Assembly: GCA_016717205.1 (NCBI GenBank)
Contig: JADKGC010000001.1
Location: 620,001-684,000 of the forward strand
Length of the DNA stretch: 64,000 nucleotides
DNA from: Candidatus Flexifilum breve
Lineage (GTDB): Bacteria; Chloroflexota; Anaerolineae; Aggregatilineales; Phototrophicaceae
Direction: 5' to 3'
Part shown: one piece after another, positions 57,584 through 64,000 of the stretch
How the letters are laid out: each line of letters starts with the position of its first letter
How positions within the stretch are numbered: position 1 is the first letter of the stretch
Made by a program: the position numbers and the translations under genes
The notes under the pieces: generated by a model
Seen by the model: only the letters and a program-made list of their open reading frames with translations
The model's database searches: none
What the model was told of the DNA's origin: nothing

Positions 57584-58992
57584 GCGATCACTACGATGTC
57601 ATTGTCATCGGCGGCGGGTCGGCGGGTCTGACCGCGTCGGTCTTTGGCGGCGAACTGGGCAAGCAAGTGGCGCTCATCGAGCGGGAACGTATCGGCGGCG
57701 ACTGCACGTGGTCGGGCTGCATGCCGAGCAAAGCCCTGCTGAAAATCGCGAAAACAGCCCACACCGTGCGCACCGCCGGCGCGTTCGGTATCAGCGCCGC
57801 CGTGCCGACCGTCAACATGGTCGCCGTGCGCGATCACATTCGTGCTGTGATCGCCGAGGTCTACCAGCACGAAACCCCCGAAGCGGTGGCACGGCGCGGC
57901 GTGGAAACCATCCTCGGCGAAGCCCGCTTTTTAGATGCGAATACGATCCTCGTTAATGACCGGCAGTTGAGCGCCAAGAAGTTCGTGATTGCGACGGGCG
58001 GACGGGCGGCGGTGCCGCCGATCCCCGGTCTGCGGGACGTCCCCTTCAAAACGAATGCCGATTTCTTCGAGAATGATCGCCTGCCGCGGCACCTGCTCAT
58101 CATGGGCGCGGGCCCGATTGGCATGGAAATGGCGCAGGCCTATATCCGCCTCGGCGCGCAGGTGACGGTCGTCGGCGATCAGGTCATGCCGCGCGACGAG
58201 CCGGAAGCCGTGGACGTGATCCGCCGCGTGCTGACGCGCGAGGGCGTCACGATCATCGAGTCGCTGGTGACCGAAGTCCACCAGTCCGGCGACGAGATCA
58301 CGCTGATCCTGAAAAACGGTCAGACGGTGAGCGGCGACCTGCTGCTGGTAGCGGTCGGGCGCGCGCCGAACATCGAGGCGCTCGATCTGGATAAAGCCGG
58401 GGTGCAGTATACGAAACAAGGCATCCCGGTCAACAACCACCTGCAAACAAACCTGCCGCACATCTACGCGGTGGGGGATGTCACCACCGGTCCCAAGTTC
58501 ACGCACTACGCCGGGTTTCAGGGGAGCGTCGCGGGACGCAATCTGCTGCTGCCCATCGGCAAGGGGAAAGGTCACGAAGACATCCTGCCGTGGGTCACGT
58601 TCACCGAACCGGAAGTCGCGCACGTCGGGCTGACCGAGGCGCAGGCGCGTGAGCAGCACGGGGACGCGGTCAAAGTTTATACCTTTCCCATGGCTCACGG
58701 TGACCGAGCAGTGACCGAAGGCGACACGGAGGGCTTCATCAAACTGGTGTACCGGAGCAGCGGCGAACTGCTTGGCGCGACGGTCGTCGCAGAACGCGCG
58801 GGCGAGATGATCACCGAGTACACACTGGTGATCGCCAAGAAACTGAGCGCGCGCAGTCTCGTGGGTGTGATTCATCCTTACCCGACTTACTCGGATATCG
58901 CCAAGAAGGCGCTGTCCAACCTGCTGGTGCGCGAACTCCTGAATGGGACGAGCGGACGCCTGCTGAAAGCCGTGGTCCAGCGCCTGCCATGA
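57580..58992 (+). CDS. FAD-dependent disulfide reductase (MerA/Lpd-like)
   Basis: The 470-residue pyridine-nucleotide-disulfide oxidoreductase has an FAD-binding fold (VIVIGGGSAGLTASVFGGEL), redox-active Cys42 and Cys47 in GGDCTWSGCMPSKALL, an NAD(P) fold (LLIMGAGPIGMEMAQAYIRL), a second FAD motif (HIYAVGDVTTGPKFTHYAG) and a C-terminal dimerisation domain with HPYPTYSD in place of HPTxSE. It lacks the N-terminal HMA domain and C-terminal Cys pair of mercuric reductase. It overlaps the TVP38 gene by 4 nt. Similar flavoproteins are commonly paired with TVP38 proteins. The substrate is not known. Confidence 0.88.
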   Translation: MSDHYDVIVIGGGSAGLTASVFGGELGKQVALIERERIGGDCTWSGCMPSKALLKIAKTAHTVRTAGAFGISAAVPTVNMVAVRDHIRAVIAEVYQHETPEAVARRGVETILGEARFLDANTILVNDRQLSAKKFVIATGGRAAVPPIPGLRDVPFKTNADFFENDRLPRHLLIMGAGPIGMEMAQAYIRLGAQVTVVGDQVMPRDEPEAVDVIRRVLTREGVTIIESLVTEVHQSGDEITLILKNGQTVSGDLLLVAVGRAPNIEALDLDKAGVQYTKQGIPVNNHLQTNLPHIYAVGDVTTGPKFTHYAGFQGSVAGRNLLLPIGKGKGHEDILPWVTFTEPEVAHVGLTEAQAREQHGDAVKVYTFPMAHGDRAVTEGDTEGFIKLVYRSSGELLGATVVAERAGEMITEYTLVIAKKLSARSLVGVIHPYPTYSDIAKKALSNLLVRELLNGTSGRLLKAVVQRLP

Positions 58993-59600
58993 TGGATGGA
59001 GCTCTGCGTCAGGTCAAAGAGAAACTGCTGCTGCCCGCGGCACAGCGGTTGGGAAACACCGTCAGCCCGACGACCATCACGCTGCTGGCGGGCGTGGCGG
59101 GGGGGCTGTCCGCGGTCGCCGGGTGGCAGGGGCTGAACCTGCTCGGGCTGGCGCTGTGGTGGCTCAATCGCACGCTGGACGGCCTCGACGGCACGGTCGC
59201 CCGGATCAGCGGGCAGCAATCCGATTGGGGCGGCTATCTCGATATTGTGCTGGACTTCTTCGTCTACACCGTGATCCCGTTCGGGCTGGTGCTGCGCCAG
59301 CCCAGCCTCGAAGGGTTGATTGTGCTGGCGTTCGTGTTCGGCATGTTCTATATCAACGCCGGCGCATATCTGTATCTGGCGGCGCTGCTGGAGCGGCGTG
59401 CGCAGGGGGCGCAGCAGCGCGGCGAACTCACCTCGATCACCATGCCGAGCGGCGTGATCGAAGGGACAGAAGCCGTCATCTTTTTCAGTTTGTTCTTTAT
59501 TCTGCCCGAGTGGTTTATCCCGCTGCTGTTCCTGCTCGGCGTGCTGGTGGCGGTCAGCGCCGTCCAGCGGTTGGTGTGGGCAGCGCGCCATTTACGCTAA
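58989..59600 (+). CDS. ynjF: CDP-alcohol phosphatidyltransferase (YnjF-like)
   Basis: The 203-residue protein has about five helices and the catalytic motif LDGLDGTVAR followed by GGYLDIVLD, matching D-x2-D-G-x2-A-R-x8-G-x3-D-x3-D of the CDP-alcohol phosphotransferase family. It transfers a phosphoalcohol from a CDP-linked donor, often to make phospholipid headgroups. It overlaps the flavoprotein gene by 4 nt and precedes the YnjB-like binding protein, as in E. coli, where ynjF lies near ynjBCD. The acceptor is unknown. Confidence 0.88.
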   Translation: MMDGALRQVKEKLLLPAAQRLGNTVSPTTITLLAGVAGGLSAVAGWQGLNLLGLALWWLNRTLDGLDGTVARISGQQSDWGGYLDIVLDFFVYTVIPFGLVLRQPSLEGLIVLAFVFGMFYINAGAYLYLAALLERRAQGAQQRGELTSITMPSGVIEGTEAVIFFSLFFILPEWFIPLLFLLGVLVAVSAVQRLVWAARHLR

Positions 59601-59610
59601 AGGAGTCGCT

Positions 59611-60864
59611 ATGCGTGGCAAAGTTTGGCTGATCATCCTCGTCCTCCTCCTGTTGACCAGCGCGGCGTTCGCGCAGGAGCCAGCGGCAGCACCGCCGGGG
59701 TTCGCCAGTTGGGACGAGGTGCTGGCACAGGCCAACGGTCAGACCGTCAACTGGTATCTGTATGGCGGCTCGGATGCGATCAATGGGTTCATCGATACCT
59801 TCTACGCGCCGCTGCTGGCCGAGGAATACGGCATCACCCTCAACCGTGTGCCGGTCGCGGACACGGTCGACGCGGTCAATCAGGTCTTGAGCGAAGCCGA
59901 AGCGGGCGTCGCCGCGGACGCCGGGGCGGTCGATCTGATCTGGATCAACGGTGAGAACTTCTACACCTTGCGCCAAGCCGATCTGCTGTACGGGCCGTGG
60001 GCGCAGACGATCCCCAACAGCGCGCTGGTCGACTGGGACAACCCGGCGATCAACCTCGATTTCGGACGTCCGGTCGAGGGTTATGAGAGCCCGTGGTCAA
60101 GCGCCCAGTTCCACTTCATCTACGACTCGGCGCGGATTGCTGAGGATGATTTGCCGCGCAGCTTCGCCGAACTCACCGCGTGGATTGAGGCCAATCCGGG
60201 ACGCTTCACGTATATCGCGCCTGGCCCCGGCGGCTACATGGGCACGCGCTTCGTCAAGCAGATCTTCTTCGAGCTGAGCGGCGGACACGATCAATGGCTC
60301 GGTGAGTTCAACCCGGCTCTGTATGACGAATGGGCACCGCAGGTGTGGGATCTGCTGAACACGTGGGCACCGAATCTCTGGCGGCAGGGTGAAACCTATC
60401 CCGCCAACGAGAACGAACTGCGCGACCTGTTCGCCAATGGCGAAGTCGATTTCGCCTTCACGCAGGAGATTTCCGGCGCGAGCGTGTACATCAACGATGG
60501 TCGCCTGCCGGAAACAGCGCGCGCTTTTGCCTTCGACGCCAATCTGATCGGCGATTTCAACTATGTCGCCATCCCCGCGAATGCCGCGCACAAAGCCGCC
60601 GCGCTTGTGCTCGCCAACCTGATTTTGCGCCCCAACCTGCAGGCGGCCCACGTACTGCCGGAGAACGGCTTCGGACTGGGCTTCGGCATTGATGTCAGCC
60701 GCGTGACCGACGACGCGGATCGGCAGGTGCTGGCCGACGCGGCGGCGAATCTCGGCCCCGGGGCCGCGGACCCGGCGGAACTCGCGGCGGCGCTCGTCTC
60801 GGATCTGGCCGCCGAGTATCAGACGCGCGTCGAAGCTGACTGGGAAGCGAATGTCCTCCGCTAG
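59611..60864 (+). CDS. ynjB: ABC transporter substrate-binding protein (YnjB-like)
   Basis: The 417-residue protein has a Sec signal (VWLIILVLLLLTSAAFA, cleaved before QEPA) and the YnjB pattern: NWYLYGGSDAINGFIDTFYA, VDLIWINGENFYTLRQADLL, PWSSAQFHFIYDSARI and ENGFGLGFGID. YnjB proteins resemble thiamine and iron binding proteins, but their ligand is unknown. AAGGAG lies 6 nt before the ATG. The next permease gene overlaps its 3' end by 14 nt. Confidence 0.87.
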   Translation: MRGKVWLIILVLLLLTSAAFAQEPAAAPPGFASWDEVLAQANGQTVNWYLYGGSDAINGFIDTFYAPLLAEEYGITLNRVPVADTVDAVNQVLSEAEAGVAADAGAVDLIWINGENFYTLRQADLLYGPWAQTIPNSALVDWDNPAINLDFGRPVEGYESPWSSAQFHFIYDSARIAEDDLPRSFAELTAWIEANPGRFTYIAPGPGGYMGTRFVKQIFFELSGGHDQWLGEFNPALYDEWAPQVWDLLNTWAPNLWRQGETYPANENELRDLFANGEVDFAFTQEISGASVYINDGRLPETARAFAFDANLIGDFNYVAIPANAAHKAAALVLANLILRPNLQAAHVLPENGFGLGFGIDVSRVTDDADRQVLADAAANLGPGAADPAELAAALVSDLAAEYQTRVEADWEANVLR

Positions 60865-61735
60865 CCTCTCCCGGCGGCAGTTCCTGCTACTGCTGGCCCC
60901 GGCGCTCGCGCTGGTCCTCCTCCTGTTTGGGGGAGGACTGGCCTACAGCGTGCTGCAAAGCCTCGGCTGGCAGCCGCTGATTGGCCGGACAACCCTGAGT
61001 CTCGACGCCTACGCTAATCTACTCTTCGGTCCGAACTACCGCGACGTGTTCTGGTCGGGACTGCTGTTTTCGCTGTGGGTCAGTCTGGCGAGTACGGTAT
61101 TGTCCGCCGTGCTCGCCGTCACGGTCGCGCTCCTCATCCTGCAAGCGGCAGGACGCAGTCGCTTCTGGGCATTCCTGCTCCAGTTCAATCTCCCCGTGCC
61201 GCATCTGGTCGCGGCCATCGGCCTGCTGTTTTTGCTCAGTCAGAGCGGTCTGCTCTCCCGCGGCACGGCCGCGCTCGGCTTGACCGCCGCCCCCGCCGAT
61301 TTCCCCGTGCTGGTGCGCGATACGACCGGGATCGGCATCATCCTCGCCTATGTCTGGAAAGAAGTACCGTTCATCGGTCTGATCGTCTTCGGTGTGCTGC
61401 AAACGCTGAACACATCGCTCGTGCAGGCGGCGCGCAACCTTGGCGCGAACGGGTGGCAGCGCTTCCGCTACATCATTCTGCCGCTGATCGCGCCGTCGCT
61501 GCTGTCCTCCTCGCTGATCGTCTTCGCCTTCACCTTTGGCGCATATGAGATTCCCGCGCTGCTCGGGGTGCGCTATCCGCGCGCGCTCCCGGTGACAGCG
61601 CTGCTCCTGTTCAATGACGCAGATTTGAACTCACGAACGGAAGCGATGGCCTTGAGCGTGATCATCACGTTGGTGACGGCGCTGGTCTTAGGAGGGTATC
61701 TATGGCTGCGCGACAGCGCTCCACGCGTGGATTGA
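60851..61735 (+). CDS. ABC transporter permease (YnjC-like, first half)
   Basis: The 294-residue permease has six helices and a binding-protein-dependent transport motif (LVQAARNLGANGWQRFRYII) contacting the ATPase. YnjC of E. coli is a double-length permease; here the two halves are separate genes, this one matching the first. It overlaps the binding-protein gene by 14 nt and the second permease by 34 nt. Confidence 0.85.
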   Translation: MSSASLSRRQFLLLLAPALALVLLLFGGGLAYSVLQSLGWQPLIGRTTLSLDAYANLLFGPNYRDVFWSGLLFSLWVSLASTVLSAVLAVTVALLILQAAGRSRFWAFLLQFNLPVPHLVAAIGLLFLLSQSGLLSRGTAALGLTAAPADFPVLVRDTTGIGIILAYVWKEVPFIGLIVFGVLQTLNTSLVQAARNLGANGWQRFRYIILPLIAPSLLSSSLIVFAFTFGAYEIPALLGVRYPRALPVTALLLFNDADLNSRTEAMALSVIITLVTALVLGGYLWLRDSAPRVD

Positions 61736-62265
61736 GCACGCTGATCTTGGGGCTCGCCGCCCTGTTTCTGGTCGCCCCCTTGATCGCTTTCCTGTTCAAT
61801 GCCTTTGCGCGCGGCTGGTTCTACCCCCAACTGCTCCCGCAGCAGTGGACGCTGGACGGGTGGACGCGCGCTTTCAGTCCACAGTCGGATGTGGTGTCGG
61901 CGCTCGGCACCAGTCTGTTGATCGCCGGGGTGGTCACGCCGACCGCGCTCATCATTGGTCTGCCCGCCGGGCGGGCGCTCGGGCTGTACCGCTTTCCCGG
62001 CAAGCGACTGGTAGAGTTTTTGCTGCTGCTGCCCGCGCTCGTGCCGCCGCTGGCGGTGAGTCTCGGGCTGGCGGTCAATTTTCTGCGCTGGGGCTGGGCG
62101 GGGAATTGGCTCGGCGTGAGCGTGGCGCATCTGGTGCCGGTGCTGCCCTATACCATCCTGATCTTTTCGGGCATGTTCCAGCAGTATAGCCTCGAACACG
62201 AACAGCAGCGCGCGCACTCGGCGCAAAACCGTGGGCGGTGGTCTGGCACGTCACCCTCCCCTTGA
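61702..62265 (+). CDS. ABC transporter permease (YnjC-like, second half), N-terminal part
   Basis: AGGAGGG lies 6 nt before the ATG. The frame encodes four helices (TLILGLAALFLVAPLIAFLF, VEFLLLLPALVPPLAVSLGL, AHLVPVLPYTILIFSGMF). It then leaves the family pattern at about 62209, where the ATPase-contact loop should begin with EQQAR. The last 18 residues are out-of-frame reading. One missing G in CAGCAGCGCGCG would restore the loop and join the next fragment into a protein of about 271 residues. Confidence 0.75.
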   Translation: MAARQRSTRGLSTLILGLAALFLVAPLIAFLFNAFARGWFYPQLLPQQWTLDGWTRAFSPQSDVVSALGTSLLIAGVVTPTALIIGLPAGRALGLYRFPGKRLVEFLLLLPALVPPLAVSLGLAVNFLRWGWAGNWLGVSVAHLVPVLPYTILIFSGMFQQYSLEHEQQRAHSAQNRGRWSGTSPSP

Positions 62266-62516
62266 TCCGTCCGGGCATCGTCGTCGCGGGATTGTTCGCC
62301 TTTCTCATCTCGTGGAGTCAGTACCTGCTGACGCTGCTGATCGGCTCCGGGCGCGTCATCACCCTGCCGATCCTGCTCTTTTCGAGCGCGGCGGGCGGCA
62401 ACAACACCGCGATCGCCGTGCAGGCGCTCCTGTTCACCGCGCCGGCGCTGCTGCTGTTGATCGTGACCAACCGCCTGCTGACCAGCGGGGCGGCTGCCGG
62501 ACTAGGCCGCTTATGA
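62211..62516 (+). CDS. ABC transporter permease (YnjC-like, second half), C-terminal part
   Basis: This frame supplies ARALGAKPWAVVWHVTLPLI, the missing ATPase-contact loop, then RPGIVVAGLFAFLISWSQYL and two further helices to the stop at 62516. It has no ribosome site and makes sense only as the continuation of the gene from 61702. The stop overlaps the ATPase start by 4 nt. Confidence 0.72.
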   Translation, partial: RALGAKPWAVVWHVTLPLIRPGIVVAGLFAFLISWSQYLLTLLIGSGRVITLPILLFSSAAGGNNTAIAVQALLFTAPALLLLIVTNRLLTSGAAAGLGRL

Positions 62517-63562
62517 CACTGGTTGAACTCCGCGAGATTACCCAGCAGTACCCCGGCGAGGCTCGACCTGCCGTCGATCACCTGTCGCTCACGCTCCCGT
62601 CGGGCAGTATTGTCGCCCTGCTCGGCATGTCCGGTTCAGGCAAAACGACCTTGCTCAAGATCATCGCCGGTTTGCTCGATCCCTCGGCGGGCGACGTGTG
62701 TTTTGACGGGGTCAGCGTGAAGCACCTGCCCACCGAGCAGCGCGGCGCGATCATGGTCTTTCAGAATCACCTGCTGTTCCCGCACATGACGGTCGCGCAG
62801 AACATCGGCTTTGGGCTGAAGATGCGCGGCGTTCCGCGCCCGGTCATTGATGAGCGCGTCGCCCACATGCTCGACCTGATCCAACTGCCCGGACTCGGTC
62901 ACCGGAGACCAACGCAGCTCTCGGGCGGCCAGCAGCAGCGGGTGGCGCTGGCGCGGGCGCTGATCGTCGAACCGCGCCTGCTGCTGTTGGATGAGCCGTT
63001 GAGCAACCTCGACGCCAACTTGCGCGACGAAATGCGCGAACTGATTCGGCAGGTGCAGCGCCATTTTGGGATTACCACGCTGGTGGTCACGCATGATCAG
63101 CAGGACGCGGTGCTGCTGGCTGATCACATCGCCCTGATGCGCGATGGCCGCCTCCAGCAGTTTGGGCCGCCCGATGCGCTGTTCTATCGCCCGGTCGATG
63201 AGCAGGTCGCGCGCTTTTTCGGCGGCGTGAATTTCATCCCCGGCGCAGCGGTCGAGCAGTTGATCCATGCGGCGCTCAGCACGTTGGGCGCGCCGCTGCC
63301 AAATACGCCCGGTGAGGTCGTTCTAACCATACGCCCGGAACAGATTCAGTTCTGTGATCCGATCCAGCATCCACAGGCGCTTCCGGGAATTGTCGATCAC
63401 TGCCAGTTCATGGGGACGTACTACCGGCATGCCGTCCGCGTCGCACCGCTCAGCACGCCGTTGATCGTCCACAGCCATGCTCCGATCACGGCGGGGACGA
63501 CAGTTGCCCTTTGTCTCCCATTGGAACATCTCTGGGTGATCGCTGCTGGATCGGCAACGTGA
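62513..63562 (+). CDS. ynjD: ABC transporter ATPase (YnjD-like)
   Basis: The 349-residue ATPase has Walker A GMSGSGKTT (38-46), Q-loop MVFQNHLLFPHMT, signature LSGGQQQRVALARALI, Walker B LLLLDEPLSNLDA and H-loop VVTHDQQDAVLLADH. A C-terminal TOBE-like domain follows (about 270-349; LTIRPEQIQFCDP, MGTYYRHAVRV). The ATG at 62513 overlaps the permease stop. It is the last gene of the module. Confidence 0.9.
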   Translation: MTLVELREITQQYPGEARPAVDHLSLTLPSGSIVALLGMSGSGKTTLLKIIAGLLDPSAGDVCFDGVSVKHLPTEQRGAIMVFQNHLLFPHMTVAQNIGFGLKMRGVPRPVIDERVAHMLDLIQLPGLGHRRPTQLSGGQQQRVALARALIVEPRLLLLDEPLSNLDANLRDEMRELIRQVQRHFGITTLVVTHDQQDAVLLADHIALMRDGRLQQFGPPDALFYRPVDEQVARFFGGVNFIPGAAVEQLIHAALSTLGAPLPNTPGEVVLTIRPEQIQFCDPIQHPQALPGIVDHCQFMGTYYRHAVRVAPLSTPLIVHSHAPITAGTTVALCLPLEHLWVIAAGSAT

Positions 63563-63589
63563 GCACCATGGACGAATGAGTGAGGACAA

Positions 63590-63715
63590 GCAGACCGTGC
63601 CTCCGCCCCGTTCCCTACTCCGATGCGCAGCAGTGCGCCACATAAGATCAATGTCGGCGGGCGTCAAGCCATACGCCGCGTTGACCAGATCGGACAGGCG
63701 GCGTTCGAGCGTTTC
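63590..63715 (-). pseudogene. remnant of a DNA methyltransferase C-terminus
   Basis: On the minus strand a short frame encodes LETETLERRLSDLVNAAYGL followed by TPADIDLMWRTA, like the ending of Eco57I/PglX-type restriction-modification methyltransferases (LVY-LYGLTPEEI). An in-frame TGA lies just upstream and there is no start or catalytic motif. The rest of 63563-64000 has no supported gene. Confidence 0.3.
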
Positions 63716-64000
63716 TGTCTCCAGTCCTGACCTACATAATGGTCAGCTCGGCAAACGCAAAACAAACGCCACATCACCTTCACGCATATGCCCAGAACGA
63801 GCGTCATCTGCTGCACTGTGAATGGTTTTGTCCGTACTACCATTTCGTCTGTGCTCATGAGGTTCCTGGCTTGAAACGGAGCTTTCGTTCACGTTCTCCG
63901 GCGATGGCGCTCACCTCACCAACCATCTGTGGTCAGTTCACGACCTGCGGCACTACCCGTGCCGCAGGTCATTTGACATACTGAAAGCACACTCTCTGTG

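Noticed and set aside
63323..63858. Overlapping short frames at the right end
   Set aside because: They are antisense to the YnjD-like ATPase or lie in the degraded region. Only a short methyltransferase-like stretch is worth noting.

Overview
This 64 kb window is a moderately high-GC bacterial chromosome segment, most likely from a free-living Chloroflexota (Anaerolineae-like) organism. The pointers are indirect: several sugar ABC operons with glycoside hydrolases, a MalG-type permease with a very long extracytoplasmic insertion, corrinoid reductive-dehalogenase (RdhA) genes, and intergenic inverted repeats built on GTAGGGGCGCAC, GGGGCAGAC and GGACGCAATG cores. No rRNA, tRNA, CRISPR array or intact prophage was found.

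Layout. 1-925: 5' part of a minus-strand gene running off the left edge, with the LQ..VGN.AVQRLL motif of proteins linked to extracellular contractile injection systems. 1040-1924: relics of a CoA-ligase-like gene and an XdhC-like gene, then repeats. 1925-23428: carbohydrate locus with GH65, GH172, GH2, a parallel beta-helix protein, a first sugar ABC operon, a GntR/LacI-type regulator with paired operators, a GH38-like mannosidase broken by frameshifts, a Gfo/Idh/MocA dehydrogenase, a second sugar ABC operon and an orphan putative glycosidase. 23429-24023: dense repeats, including a MITE-like element. 24024-28223: an OmpR-type two-component system, a secreted Met/Asp-rich protein and a membrane-bound sulfite-oxidase-fold molybdoenzyme. 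28340-30904: an IS481 relic and a ClC channel with CBS and TrkA-C domains. 31137-36892: a complete MrpABCDEFG antiporter operon. 37142-39028: a damaged LysR gene and a cytoplasmic RdhA-like protein.

39234-51444 is the most interesting block, all on the minus strand. A histidine kinase and NarL-type regulator are translationally coupled to an RdhA with an N-terminal membrane domain (rdhA2). Next come a perfect operator-like palindrome, a cobalamin riboswitch and an operon for a zinc ribbon, RdhA, RdhB, RdhC (FMN-binding), a small membrane protein and the flavin transferase ApbE. A second cobalamin riboswitch and a BtuF-BtuC-BtuD-like corrinoid importer follow. Corrinoid uptake, an RdhA respiratory module and its flavin maturation therefore appear to share B12 control.

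51584-63562: a DUF3179 protein, a small membrane protein, then a FIST-domain sensor, histidine kinase and response regulator. These are followed by a TVP38, flavoprotein disulfide reductase, CDP-alcohol phosphotransferase and YnjBCD-like ABC module that resembles the E. coli ydjXYZ-ynjABCDEF region. Matching 11-bp tandem repeats precede both the FIST gene and the TVP38 gene, suggesting the regulator controls itself and the module. The right end holds only a degraded restriction-modification-like remnant.

Four genes carry apparent frameshifts, at least three at G-runs or GC dinucleotide tracts, so residual sequencing errors must be separated from real pseudogenes.
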